This document shows positions 52,417 to 64,000 of a stretch of DNA of 64,000 bases, piece by piece (within the stretch, counting starts at the first letter, position 1; every line of letters begins with the position of its first letter). The position numbers and the translations under genes were made by a program. The notes below the pieces were generated by a model that was given only the letters and a program-made list of their open reading frames with translations, had not been told where the DNA came from and searched no databases. Origin of the DNA: Ciona intestinalis (Eukaryota; Chordata; Ascidiacea; Phlebobranchia; Cionidae); NCBI RefSeq assembly GCF_000224145.3, contig NC_020168.2, forward strand, positions 2,119,171 to 2,183,170. Direction: 5' to 3'.

Positions 52417-54428
52417 ATGGCTTTGGTAAGTCTCATTGAAGTTGTTTAATTACATCCTCTTATGGTAATTTAGCTTTGACGTATATAGTTGTTCTGTGTT
52501 GTGTTAATTTAACATTAGTAGGCCCATATATACTCAATGTTAGTGACATTCAACTCGATTAGGTTGTTTTCTTTTGCTGTTTTCATCTCTACTGTTTTTA
52601 TCCTTGCTTTATTTCTCCCTTTAATCAGACCCAACGAATGGTTCCAATTCTCATGGTGGGATCATTTGGTCGCTGAATAAAAACTTACAAAGGAATTTTT
52701 AGAAGTTTAAAGAATTAATAAAAGAGTGCAAAAATGTTTCAATGAAAGGAAACAAAAATAAGCATGAACACACACAAATAAAACTTTTCAACCTGGCCTG
52801 TAACTTATTTTTTGATTTTTTGTTTTGGCTATAATGTTATAGGATTATCTACTAGTTTTGAAACCTTAGATTTGGAGCTTAAATGGTTGTTAAGGTAAGT
52901 AATCCTTATACAGGCCTTAATTGTTTATAATATTTCAGCATGGAAATCAAGAAAATTTATCACCACATATAGTTCGGCAAGTTTACAAAGAGTTTACTTC
53001 ACTTAAAAATGAACCAGTGGAAGGGATCCAAGTAACAATAAATGAAGATGATGTTTCAGAAATACACGCAGTTATAGAGGGACCACGTAAGTTAAGTTCT
53101 TAAAAAAAATTTGGCAATTTTTAATGCTTTATTCTTTGCACCGGCGTAGAGTACATACGTTCAGAATTGCATCACAATTTGCAGATATTGAAATTGGCTA
53201 CTTTTACTTTATGCACAACCAACGCAAGCATGTTATTGTTATGTAACCAGCAAAATATGGGTTAAAATTTAATTTATATATTCAAGTAAATTTAATTACT
53301 TCAAACTAACCTCATATTATTAGCTATTTTATTATACTCATTTTACCCCTGCTCTGATTGACTGATAAGAAAAAGAAATCGTTTCTCACGGACGGTTACG
53401 GTATTTAAAAATAAAACAATATATGATGTCAGAAGCAATATTGTAAGCGGTGACACCTGCTACTATTGTAAGAGAATGCGTAATACTGAATTTAATTCTG
53501 GTTACATGTATGTCACACCTCCATGCAATTGCAAAAATATTTGCCTTGTATAACTTGTAGTCTTGTATCATTCATAAACACACACAAACACAACAGTATA
53601 GGCATATATCAAGAAATGAGCAGTTTGCTTAAATAAAAACATTTATTGGAAGGTAGAATTAATTTGTGTGAGATAGGATTATGCTGTGATAAGATAGGAT
53701 TATGCTAAAATTAGGAAAAATTTTTAAGCATTTTTTGATTTCCTTGCAGAAGGTACACCATTTGCAGGTGGAATATTCAAGATGAAACTTTGTCTAACAA
53801 GGGACTTTCCGGCTTCACCACCCAAAGGTTTTTTCCTAACAAAAATATTTCACCCAAATGTTAGTTCATCTGGAGAAATATGTGTCAACACTTTAAAACA
53901 AGACTGGAATTCGAAGATGGGGATCAGAAATGTATTGTTGGTAAGTTGCTTTATATTAAAATTAGTATAAATCAAACTATTATGTTTATAATTTTAAAAG
54001 AAGAATAAACAAAGGCAGCTTAACACATAAGAACTTCATGTGGTGTGTCATGTGTGCTTTTTTATGTATAATATTTTTCTTTCAGTTAGACCTACCTTGT
54101 GTTGTTAAACTAGCTGTGTTGTTTTGTACAGACTATAAAATGTCTCTTGATTCACCCCAATCCTGAATCAGCTTTAAATGAGGAGGCAGGAAGACTTTTG
54201 CTTGAGCATTATGCGGATTATGAGGAGAGAGCAAAACTAATGACTGAGATACACGCTCTGCCATCCGGATCACGAGCACAGAGAACAGAAGAGAAACCCT
54301 CAACCAGTGGACTCGGACATCGTCATATGGAGTCTGGTGGAAATGGCCCTGCTTCAAAAAAACATGCAGCTGAAAAACTTAATGAGAAAAAAAGAAAAGA
54401 AAAGAAGCGAGGCCTAAAGCGGCTGTAA
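52417..54428 (+). CDS. UBE2S: Ubiquitin-conjugating enzyme E2 S
   Basis: UBE2S extends Lys11-linked ubiquitin chains on APC/C substrates in mitosis. Exons: 52417-52425 (MAL only), 52939-53086, 53750-53940 and 54132-54428, giving 214 residues against about 222 in human. The UBC fold shows [46 protein letters not shown] and the active-site GEICVN with catalytic Cys near residue 97. It continues [20 protein letters not shown]. The basic C-terminal tail ends KKRGLKRL, like the APC/C-binding LRRL tail of vertebrate UBE2S. A nine-base first coding exon is unusual but has a clean donor (TTG|gtaagt) and the right phase. Confidence 0.96.
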
Positions 54429-54504
54429 ACTAAAAATATTATTCTTACATTAGAATGTCATTTGCCTCAATCTGTCAAAAACTTTTGCATGTGTTTTGAG
54501 TACA

Positions 54505-54510
54505 AATAAA
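54505..54510 (+). terminator. UBE2S polyadenylation signal
   Basis: An AATAAA lies 77 bases after the UBE2S stop codon, the first canonical signal downstream. Confidence 0.6.
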
Positions 54511-55269
54511 ATTTGTGCTCATACATGCCAGCATACATTTAATAGCAAAAATTATTGAACACCATGTTTGCTCTTGACACATCAGTCACAGTGTGAAATA
54601 AACTACATTTCCTTACTACTCTTCCCATCTCTACTTCATACTTTATTATTTACTCTGTATTTTCTGTCCACTGCGGATCTAATGTTAACTGCAATATTCT
54701 ATACCATTTGTATGATGTTGTGTATTTGCTCTCATGGATTTTAGAATTTCCTGTAATTTTCCACTCTTTTTAGACAGTCATAGTATATTTTCACAACCCA
54801 ATTGCAAGTTGTTTCCTTTATTTTATTATAAAACAGAATAGAGAATACTATGTGTTGCAGTGATGTGGTCAGCTAAATCTCATCACTGGTGATACTAGAA
54901 GGCACCATTTCATTCCTTCAGTTTGAATGCACGTTCTAAGTTCTTGTGTTGAACAGACGCACTTCATTGTAGAAATACAATTCCCGCAAAAATATTTGGT
55001 TGGTCATATATCTTGTTTATAACAAAGTTATAGAGAACATATTATATACATATATTTTTGTCATAGAAACTGACATGGATTTTGGTTATATGAGTACACT
55101 TAGTGACAGGCTATATGGAAATGTATTTGAGATAGTCAAATATTGGTGGACGTAAACGAATTTGTTTTATTCGTGGCGTGGATGAATACATACAAGTTGC
55201 TAAACGAGTTTCAGGTTCTATATTCAGAAATTTTATTGTTGTTTTTATGCAACGTTTTCGATCCACAGT

Positions 55270-55580
55270 TCGTTTATCGCCGTGGCAAAGTGGTTCTCGC
55301 GCATGCCTGTAACCCAGAGGTGATGTATTCAAGGTTGTCGCTGCTACCATTATAGGCGTATGTGTCCGTGGACAAGACACCTAAGGGCAATCGCTCCAAC
55401 ACAGTGGTCACAAATGGGTTGTCCATATTACCAGCCACACATAAAAAAATGAAAAAGTTAAAAAAATATTCACTTAAAAAGTAACATATATGATAACTCG
55501 TAAAGCTGGCACAAAGTGTATGAACACCCGTGTTTTAACGACTGTCGTTTTCCGGCCACGCGAGGATAAAGTAATTTTTT
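55270..55580 (+). repeat. tRNA-headed SINE-like element, fullest copy
   Basis: The head is at 55280-55340, with ccgtggcaaagtggttctcg (A-box-like) and ggtgatgtattcaagg (B-box-like). The body contains cctaagggcaatcgctccaa, aaatgggttgtccatattac, cagccacacataaaaaaat and ataactcgtaaagctggcac, and ends ccacgcgaggataaagtaa. This copy joins all the pieces seen elsewhere in one orientation and defines a unit of about 300 bp. Confidence 0.75.
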
Positions 55581-56264
55581 GTTTTTTATTACTTCTCCAT
55601 GAGTGAGGTCCTTGTCAAGGACTGTTGCAATTCGACGCTTAAAGTGACGTTACATTACCCAACCACAATACCCTTTCAACACTGCGGATACGAATCATCT
55701 CATGGGAAAACAAACCCCCCGTTGAACGAGGTTGATGATGATATCCCGTTCAGTCGCTGACAGGCCCAAATCGATTCCAACATTTTATCGCATGACGTCA
55801 CACTGCTGTCACGGGATTCTGTCCGGTATATAATTCGCCTAACGCCGCTATCGACTCTGAGACCTCGGGGTAAGTCTAGGCTCATGACGGACTCTTACGA
55901 GCCCTTGCCCGGCTGTCAAGCAAGCTTTTGTCCGATTCGGTATCGTGTACTTGTATACCAGAAAAAGGAATAAAATATAACAAGATATCATGAACTCTGT
56001 TTGGTCTCCGGTTATAAAAGCAATTAAAAATTCAGTAGGTATAGAACCCCGCTGAAGCCGGTATATGAAGTCGGATCAGTACGGAGTCACTTAACCCAAC
56101 CAGCAATTCTGTTTATTAAGTGGGGGCTATAGGACATGGGATTTAGACAAGATTTGATCCATTACTGTAACACCCGGAAGGCCCATTTAGGTCCTTTGTG
56201 CGACCGGTGCCGCGACAACGTATTTTGCACCGTTTTTCATCCTCGTGTGCTTTAGTTACCATAC

Positions 56265-56490
56265 TTTTCGACTTTTGGTGTATGATTTTTGTTTTTGATA
56301 AGGCCCATAATTTTGACCACCCATAGTGACCGATGGTTTGGAGACTTTGGAGCAATGCCCGTTAAGTGTCACTTGCTCAAGTACACATACGCCGATCAGC
56401 ATTAGTTAAGTACCGCCGGCAAGCATTAGACCAAGAACACTTGGTTTCGATATACATACGCCTAAACCACTGAGCCACTCATTCGTCGTT
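56265..56490 (-). repeat. tRNA-headed SINE-like element, minus-strand copy
   Basis: Read on the minus strand it starts with gagtggctcagtggtttagg (A-box-like) and gcgtatgtatatcgaaacca. It later has ggcgtatgtgtacttgagca and a diverged form of the body ending in ggtcaaaattatgggcc. The divergence suggests an older copy. Confidence 0.55.
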
Positions 56491-56724
56491 AAGAAAAAAA
56501 ACAAGAGGTCCAAGATCTAATGCGTGAGCACGTGAATAAAACTAATTAGCAAAGTATTAATTAACCCTTTTACTACAACGGTCGACTGAGCTAGATCAAA
56601 AACTTTTAATGCGTCCCCACTTAAATGAAAATAGTTTGATTAAGGCGTGAATCGATGTATTCTAACGTAAACAAAGCCATAAGTTACCGATTACCAGCGA
56701 CTTCCCGTTGCATGACAGTTTACT

Positions 56725-57090
56725 TGACTCGCATGCGTTACAATCATTAATTACTCATTAATTGGACGATTTTATACACTATAATCTATAACGCTAAGCT
56801 TAGTTAAAATCATTGTATCGAATACAGTCGATTAATCAATGGTAAAGTACATTTTAAGTACGAGTTAGCGCCTTGAACAAACAGAAATGTAATCGTTAAT
56901 TACTCGCTAATTAGGCGAGCATATGCAATATGGTTTATAAAACTATGTTTAGTTCAAAATACTTTATATATTAAAATCATTTAATTAAAGTTCAAGGCGC
57001 ATTTTAAATTTGGCGCATTTGATCAAACAGTAAGGTAATCGTTAATTAATCGCCAATTATGCGGTTTCAATTCTGAAAATTTAGTTTAAA
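56725..57090. repeat. Three diverged tandem units with TAATTA cores
   Basis: Three related segments about 140-150 bp apart carry the core attaattactcattaattgg (about 56746), cgttaattactcgctaatta (about 56894) and cgttaattaatcgccaatta (about 57040). Each is preceded by a CAGTTTAC / AACAGAAATG / AACAGTAAGG-type word. The last unit ends 340 bases upstream of the ERCC6L start codon. TAAT is the homeodomain core, but AT-rich repeats contain it often. Confidence 0.55.
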
Positions 57091-57428
57091 AATTATAAAT
57101 ATATATTATGATTTGATTTCAATCAAGAGATTAAAAAATAAATGTTAGAAATAAAAATTGAGGTAAGTGCGGAAAAAAAATCGTCTAAAAAACAACAACA
57201 AGAACAACTGTTCGACGAAAAAGGATCTATATGATCACTAACGTGCTCAAAAAGGCAATGCTTCTTTTTTTTCTTGTGCTTTCGCGCCAAATTCGAACTA
57301 AACTTGATCTGTGTGTTTCTTGCGTCATCGCGTTCATACACTTACGTATCTTGCTTTATTACAAAAAGATTACTTTTGTATAGGTTTGTGTTAGGTTACC
57401 TTGTGGATTGGTGAAATTGAAAAAAATA

Positions 57429-60400
57429 ATGGCTTGTGCGGATGGAAACGTGCTTCAAAGCAGGTGAGATGCAATGAATTGTGTAAATGATTATAAATTA
57501 AAGGCTCCTCGCTGCTATCTTTGGGGCGTATGTGTCCTTGTGCGGTAATCCCTTAGCTTTGGGCAAGTCACTAATGGTATGTCCAAATTGTCAGCTGTCA
57601 GAATTCCAAATAAATTCTTTTTTTTTTCAATTTTAAAAATAAAAAATCTAAATAAATAATCATCCATTAAGATACATTTACATGGTAACAGAGCCATAAA
57701 AATACCCAGCAGTCCAACCGAATGTATACACAATGAGTCAATGACATTGGAACAAAGTCTGCATTTCACAAGTTAAGTGAATTGGGAATGTTAGGAGTTC
57801 CAGTTTAACAAGGGGAAATGACATCATTGCCCATTTCTTGTTTATATGTCTCTCTGGTATCATATAATTTATACTTTGCATTTTATAGAGAAAATCTATA
57901 TCAAGATGTGCAAACTGAGGTAAAAAAGTTAATTGCTGAAGCGAAAACATATGCTGCTGAAGGTGAACTTTATAAGTCGATTAAGATCTTTAAAAAAGCA
58001 TACAAGATTGCACCAACCGAGAAAATTTTAAGCAGAATAAGAAGAGTTGAAGTGAGTTTCATTGCACCATAAGTATTGTGTTTTTTATTTACTGAAACAT
58101 AAATAGTTGTTATTATTTTGTCCACTGGTTTGGCTTGTTGTAGGTCAGTGGTTCCCAAAGTATGGGTCGCGACCATAGGCGTCAAAACCCGGGGTGCCGG
58201 GGTGGCGGCGCCACCCCGGAAGCAGAACGTAGGGTGGCGAAATACATATGGTCACCCCGGTTTTCGTTAGGCAATGCTTGTATTTTTCCCAAGTACAGCG
58301 TAAAAAAAACTCGTATTATTAGTAAACGTAAATCGCAGCCACACAGTTTCACATATATGCGTACATTAAATAAAACTATATGCGTACATTAAATAAAGCA
58401 TACATTAAATAAAACTAGAGTTTTACACGCTCACGTGAGGAATGCAGTAACATCGCCTGTTCAACCGGGTTATTGTTTGTTTAGCCGAATTGTAATGCCT
58501 TCACACGGCACGTCGCAGGCTCGCGTCAGTAAAAATGCGGCTTCTAGAAAGTTACGCATCGTATGACGTCATAACCTAAAATGTAACTGCTGCCTCGCCA
58601 CCCCGGTTTTTGTCAGAATGATTAATGTTTCGACGCCTATGGTCGTGACCTAAACATGAGTCGCACAGGGTTGAAAAATAGGTCGCGGCAAGGTGACCTT
58701 TTAGATCGCGATACGCCACTTGAATATCAGTAATCCTTTAGCTAGCTGGTAGCCACCTAAAACTTTAGTTTCAAAATGTTCCTTATGTGTTACTGAAACT
58801 GCTGGCTATTTTTTTTGCGAAAAAATCGGGCGTTTGTGTTGAGACCAAAATTTTAGGTGGCTACCAGCTAAAGGGTTACCCTGAACCTCACAAAAAGCAC
58901 AGAATGCATACGATTAAAAGTAGTAGTTTTTTGATGTTTGAGGCTTAGGTACGTGGGTCGTAAGAAATTTATAAACCTCTGATTTGGGCCGGGCTAAAAA
59001 AAACTTTCGGACCACTGTTGTAGTTCCTAGAAAGCTAAAATATGATTCAGGCCTTACTTGGATCCAGTAAATTATTTGTCATTTAAATGCAGGAGGCCAT
59101 TGCTGCGGAAAAAAGTGATTCAGATGAAGAGGATGAAAATTTAGGACTTGTTGAACTTGATAATGGGATGGTGATTTATAAGAAACTGGTTGAAAGACTT
59201 TACCCACACCAGGCATGTTGTTCAAATCTACAGTTTATTTAAAATATCTCTGTATATGATTTTATATCGTTTATTTGGGGTGTGTAAAACGACTTGTGGT
59301 CAGGCTTTTTTAAAACCTTTGTTTGCAACATATTACAAAACTATTGGTCTTCTCTACACACATAAGTAGTGATATGTATTTATTATTATGTATATTTACC
59401 AAACAGCTTTATGTTCCATATAATACAAGTTATTGGAATATGTTTTCATTTCTTTTTAATAGATTTTTAGCATGCATCCAGTAAACACCCAGAAAAAAAT
59501 AAATCTTGAGCACTGGGTGTTGCAGCTGCATTTTTAATTTAATCAATTTTAAATTGAAAATACATACTAAAATTGAAAATATACCCTGATTGCAGACTAA
59601 AGTAGTAATATTAAACGTTGTTTCACAGATTGAAGGGATCAAGTGGATGTATGACCTGTTTCAAAACAAAAGAAAGGGTGGAATACTGGCTGATGACATG
59701 GGGTGAGTTTTTTATATGTTGAAAAAACATGGTAGTCATTATTTGAACATTAAAAAACTGTATCCTATTTTAATAAAATACGTTTCAATCTGGTATCTAC
59801 ATTCTTATATAATGATATTTATCATTTGTACTAGCCTTGGAAAAACCATTCAAGTGATTGCCTTGATATCTGCGTTGTTTGATGCAAAGTTAATCAAACA
59901 TGTCCTTCTTGTTCTGCCTTTATCTCTTATTCCTAACTGGACAAATGAGTTTGCAAACTGGGCACCTGGGATTAAAGTTGAGGAATACCATGGTCCTGTT
60001 GCTAAACGGAAAGCAGTAAGTGTAATTCAAATTTGCCTCCAATTTAAATTGAAACAAAATCCATGTTTGCTGTGTCAGTGTACTTATTATCTTAATATTA
60101 AATTCCCATACACTGCACATGGTAATAGGTAGGGGTGTGGCATGTGCTAATATTGTAAAAGTAAATCTTGTCACAAGCTTCGGCTTGGCACAACCCCAGA
60201 CCCTGTAATGGGCAAACTATGAATTTAATGACTTAGTGTGGTCAGCTCAATATTTGGAGATTTATTAAAAAAATTGTATTTCAGATTCTGCAACAGTGTA
60301 TGCATAGACGCAGTGTGTGTATCACAACTTATGGTTTGATAGTAACAAAGTGGGAGACACTTGGTGAAACATTGGATGGAAGGGAATTTGTGTGGGATTA

Positions 60401-63400
60401 CATCATTCTGGACGAAGGCCATCGGATCAAAAATGCCTCAAAAACCACAAAGGGTTTACACAAGATACCATCTAGAAATCGAATTATTTTGACAGGTTTA
60501 ATGTTCACTTTTGTATTATTATACCAATATACCATATTACCATATACCCTTATACTAGTGTTGTACAATAATGTTTACTTAGATTACTTACAATCTACCT
60601 TTTTTAAAGGAACACCTGTGCAAAATAAAGTGAGGGATATGTGGGCATTAATGGATTGGGTAACTCAGGGTTCTTTACTCGGAACCCAAAAAACTTTCAA
60701 ATCTTCGTACGAAATCCCTATTGAATGTGCAAGACAGAAGGTTTGTGATTTTAAAAGAATATATATTTTTTTAAACTTAACTGAAAAGATTTAACTGTTG
60801 TAAATCTTAGCAACATAACTTCATCAAAAGCTATTAAAATGTAATGGTCTAGTGATTTTAGTCTCTTACTTTCTAGTGAATACTGCCATACTGGTGATGG
60901 TGACCATCATTTTGTTTTATTTTGTAAGTGCTGCCAGTGACTCACTGGTACAAATGTACAATAGAGCTACAAGAATCAGCGATTATTTTTTTATTTTTAA
61001 TAGTAAACCGAACAGGACAATATATATTTAAAATACCTAAATACTTAATATACACCAACTTTCTAAAGGGTGCAACCTCTGGTCAGATACGGTTAGGAAA
61101 CATGATGTCAGAAAGTTTACGCAAGTTAACTGATCCGTTCATTTTAAGAAGAACCAAGGTTAGTGGTTTAACTATGTCTGTGGACAGGTTTTGCTGTGTT
61201 TGAAACATTTAAATCTTTATTTAACATTTCTAGTTTTCTATGCACATATTTCACTGGATTTATTTAGTTTTCTAATCATAGCAATCACATTACAAATTTA
61301 GAAGTTCTCTAAATTTTAGTTAGATTAGTTATTGTATATATTGTGTTAAATTTTATATTACAGATAGAATTCAATCAACATAATATATATTTAGTTAATA
61401 AGTTGGTTGTTCAATTTGACAGTGTTACATTTTTAGTTAACTTTGTGTAATTTGGGTTATTTTTTATATTAAAGGGTTTTATAATAAATAAGTATATGTA
61501 TGTATTACGTGTTATTTTTCAGTTGTTAATTGGATTAATGAGCCAACTGTGGCATAAATCCTAGGTTTCATTGCAGACCTTGCCATAATACCTCATGTCA
61601 TCACTATAATACCTCACTCATACATGATACACTTTATATTTATTTTTGGTCTAATGTAGTTTATTTGTGTTAATTATTTTTGTTCACAAATGCCTAAGCC
61701 AGAATGATAACAATTATACCTTTCTGGTACATAACCAATTCAACTATATAAGTTATTTTATTACAAAATATTGTTAATGCTTTAATAGGACGGGCTTACA
61801 CGGAATGAAAAAGAGAATCGTGGCAATCTTGCATGTGTAGATGGTGCACAGGATCCTACTGTTCTTAACAAACAACCAAGATTTCCAAAACTTTCAACTA
61901 AAAATGACTTTGTTGTGTGGGTAGGTTGGTTTAACATTACAGCTTTTTTAAATGCAAAATTGAATTTTCCTTTCCAGTTTTGTGAATATAATAAACTGCT
62001 ATCTACTATGGGTTTTCTTAATCGCCAACTATTTATCCAGTAGTTTTGTTTTCACCTTTAAATAATAAGACAATATGGTGTCATAGCATAAGCTTGCTAG
62101 ACTAATTTATTCAATTTTCTTCTTTCAGGTATATTTGTCGGACATACAGCAACAGATATATAGTGACTTCATACAACTTGATTCAGTGAAGGAACTTCTT
62201 TTAACTCATCGTTCTCCCCTTGTACATCTCACTGTACTTAAGAAGATATGCGACCATCCACGACTTCTCTCAACCAAAGCTTGTATTGAACTTGGTTTGG
62301 AGTCGAATGATTCGTGAGTGTTATGTATATATATATTATATAATTCTTATATAATTTTTTAAATTTTTTAATATATATATATATATATTAAATAAAATAA
62401 GATAGAGGGTGTTTTTAATAATTGAAATTGAGTTGATTTTAATGTTTCAACACTTAATTTTAATCACAATATTAACAAAACAACCTTGAAGTAAATTGTT
62501 ATATACAGGCAAAGCTTATCCCAAGGCTTATAGTTATATTGTTGCATACCATACGTAACCACAGATTTTAACCTATATGCCGTTAACCGGTAATTAAGTT
62601 ATTCATTTCCAGAATGACGGAAAATTTGGATCAAGAAGCGATTGAAGGATGTGCGGCGAACCGTATCAATAATATTTCTGATCAAGTTCTTATGGAAGAA
62701 TCCGGTAACACAACCACGTTTATTCATTTTTTTGTAATCTTGTTTTATATTCAATACAAAGTCATTTTAGAATCTTTTGAAAGTTTTAAAGAATTATATC
62801 TCAATTGCAAAATGCAAGATGTTAAAATCTTTTCCAAAAAAATAAAACATCAAATTTTAAACTGATTTAGAACTTTTCCAGTTCCGTACTGTGACATAAC
62901 ATAGTGTTCATGGTCTTTTTTGGATGTAATTACATTCAGATTTTTAAAGGTCCACCGGTTCGCAAAATTTGAAATTTTACTGGCCCGCAAGCTAAAAAGT
63001 TTGAGAAACACTGGTCTAGTATTAAACTTAATTAGATAATAAATAAAACCAACTAATAGTACTCCGCCATCATATGACATATATATAATTTTTCATGAGA
63101 AAACATTTCACAGGAAAACTGCAGTTTCTTATACCTCTGTTGCTACGGTTACGAGAGGAAGGACATCGGACTCTCATCTTCTCCATGTCGAGGAAGATGC
63201 TCAACATCATCCAGAGGATCTTAATGAATCTCAAGTTCAAGGTTTGTAGAATGCAAGGCTGGATTGCTCAGGTTAAAGCTTCTAAAACTTTCAGTTAATT
63301 CAAACAACAAAGCAAATAAAATTAGAACATCCCACTTAGGCTAAGTTGTCAAGGAAAGATCACCCATTTGTTAACATTAGAGCCCTTTTTGCCTTCCTTC

Positions 63401-63886
63401 GGGAAACTGACTATTTTAACATTTAGTGGTGTTTATGCAGTAGCAACCTATGAGTTGTAATAGGCCAGCTCTGACCTAAATCACTGGGTATAAATCACCA
63501 AAACTTATTTATCGAGCTTCCTAAATCGGGTCCCACTAAGCTTCTGCTGAGGTCTCGCCATTGTAGCTGAAAACTTAAACACTTTCGTTGATTATTTTAA
63601 AATTTAACAACCAATCATGTTTCAATTTATGTTTAATAGATCTGTAATAAAAGTCTGTATTCAAAATTTTATTAATGTACTGTTGGGCAGAAACTTGTAT
63701 GTCATTGAATGTGAAAATATGTAGGCATATGTCTTGTATTAGTGTTTAGGTTGATTGTTATTATGATTGTAACTTACAAAGGTGATGAGAATGGATGGTC
63801 TTGTTACAAAACTCAGTGAAAGAGAGAAAAGAGTAAAATTATTTCAGGAAGACTCGTCATATAGTGTTTTTCTTTTAACAACTCAG
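57429..63886 (+). CDS. ERCC6L: ERCC6L/PICH SNF2-family DNA translocase, N-terminal part
   Basis: PICH is the mitotic Rad26-like translocase that coats ultrafine anaphase bridges. Exons: 57429-57463, 57889-58051, 59093-59212, 59629-59702, 59835-60015, 60285-60495, 60610-60740, 61069-61158, 61789-61920, 62129-62313, 62613-62704, 63114-63241 and 63782-63886, about 549 residues; the rest lies beyond the right edge. The second exon encodes a TPR-like helix pair (AEGELYKSIKIFKKAYKIAP). Then come LYPHQIEGIKWMY, the Walker A DDMGLGKT (split by the intron 59703-59834), ITTYGL, the Walker B DEGH at 60411-60422, LTGTPVQN, DPFILRRTK, HLTVLKKICDHPRLL and the start of the second lobe (RTLIFSMSRKML, VMRMDG, FLLTTQ). 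The intron after 59212 uses a GC donor. The N-terminal TPR followed directly by a SNF2 core separates it from ERCC6/CSB. Confidence 0.94.
57500..57605 (+). repeat. SINE-like body fragment in ERCC6L intron 1
   Basis: It contains cctcgctgctatctttgggg, cgtatgtgtccttgtgcggt and aagtcactaatggtatgtcc, a diverged match to the middle of the copy at 55270-55580. Confidence 0.55.
57689..57730 (-). repeat. MITE family A, solitary terminal fragment
   Basis: The stretch cagagccataaaaataccca followed by gcagtccaacc matches one terminal repeat of the family-A hAT MITE. The rest of the element is absent. Confidence 0.7.
58174..58641. mobile_element. Nested MITE with CATAGGCGTC termini
   Basis: This 468-bp element has inverted ends CATAGGCGTC / GACGCCTATG and subterminal GGGGTGGCG / CGCCACCCCGG words. 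It is flanked by GTCGCGAC (58166-58173) and GTCGTGAC (58642-58649), an 8-bp target duplication with one mismatch inside the outer element. It contains a short direct repeat, tatatgcgtacattaaataa, at about 58353-58397. Confidence 0.78.
58737..58877. repeat. Long hairpin inside the outer hAT-like element
   Basis: The arms ctttagctagctggtagcca + cctaaaa and ttttaggtggctaccagc + taaag are nearly perfect inverted repeats about 90 bases apart. They may be the ends of a third small MITE or a subterminal structure of the outer element. Confidence 0.65.
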
Positions 63887-64000
63887 GTTGGATATTATTT
63901 GAATACATATTTTGTCAATTTTGTTTTTTTTTTAATTTCAGTTATTGCTGCTTACATAATATATTTAGAATTTTGCATTTTCAGTTTTTATTTTGTTAAC

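Larger units (their letters stand above)
54429..57428. other. Intergenic region, UBE2S to ERCC6L
   Basis: The UBE2S 3' UTR is followed by a full SINE-like copy (55270-55580). Next comes a CpG-rich segment of unknown origin (about 55590-56130), then a reverse tRNA-like head at 56265-56490. A diverged tandem repeat rich in TAATTA follows (about 56725-57090), and then the ERCC6L promoter. No conserved gene was seen. Confidence 0.5.
58146..59017. mobile_element. hAT-like element in ERCC6L intron, host of a nested insertion
   Basis: The left end CAGTGGTTCCCAAAGTATGG and the right end, read inward, CAGTGGTCCGAAAGTTT are short inverted termini. The flanks are TTGTAGGT (58138-58145) and TTGTAGTT (59018-59025), an 8-bp target duplication with one mismatch. 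The 872 bp include a nested element at 58174-58641 and an internal hairpin at 58737-58877. No transposase frame is visible. Confidence 0.8.

Noticed and set aside
54133..54357. A 74-residue minus-strand ORF
   Set aside because: It is antisense to the conserved last exon of UBE2S.
62368..62392. TA dinucleotide run in an ERCC6L intron
   Set aside because: Simple AT microsatellite, common in this genome; no sign of function.

Overview
The window looks like nuclear DNA of a sea squirt of the genus Ciona, probably C. intestinalis/robusta. The protein-coding content is chordate-like. The genes are intron-rich with short introns. The talin gene carries two alternative terminal exons, as described for Ciona talin. 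The intergenic DNA is AT-rich and full of short non-autonomous transposons and tRNA-headed SINE-like repeats. There are two 50-base runs of N, so this is draft assembly.

Layout from left to right. 218-7861 (+): the C-terminal 880 or so residues of talin, with two last exons of equal length. 7862-12555: repeat-rich intergenic DNA. 12556-23145 (+): a complete 17-exon class I bHLH E protein (TCF3/TCF4/TCF12 family), with a CpG-rich block in its introns. 23146-27610: 3' flank and a repeat cluster that includes a foldback element and an assembly-duplicated hAT MITE. 27611-30367 (+): EIF2S2 (eIF2 beta), broken by an apparent one-base deletion in its last exon beside a gap. 31049-33540 (-): a CTR1/SLC31A1-like copper transporter, convergent with EIF2S2. 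35276-39884 (+): RAB11. 42154-42462 (+): the single-exon CDPF1. 43136-49977 (+): a complete 19-exon NUP93. 51778-51975 (-): an unrecognised 65-residue ORF, divergent from UBE2S. 52417-54428 (+): UBE2S. 57429 to beyond the right edge (+): ERCC6L (PICH), cut before the end of its helicase core.

The genes are mostly housekeeping and cytoskeletal: adhesion, transcription, translation initiation, copper uptake, vesicle traffic, nuclear pore, mitotic ubiquitination and a mitotic DNA translocase. I see no operon or gene-cluster logic linking them. Exon boundaries were set by hand from GT/AG (one GC/AG) sites, phase continuity and remembered family similarity.

No convincing new biological system was found. 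The best leads are the duplicated talin terminal exon, the EIF2S2 frameshift and its four lysine boxes, the missing AD1 in the E protein model, the Met/His octapeptide array of the copper transporter, an old foldback element split by another MITE, nested hAT insertions with target duplications, and an assembly false duplication that the target duplications expose.
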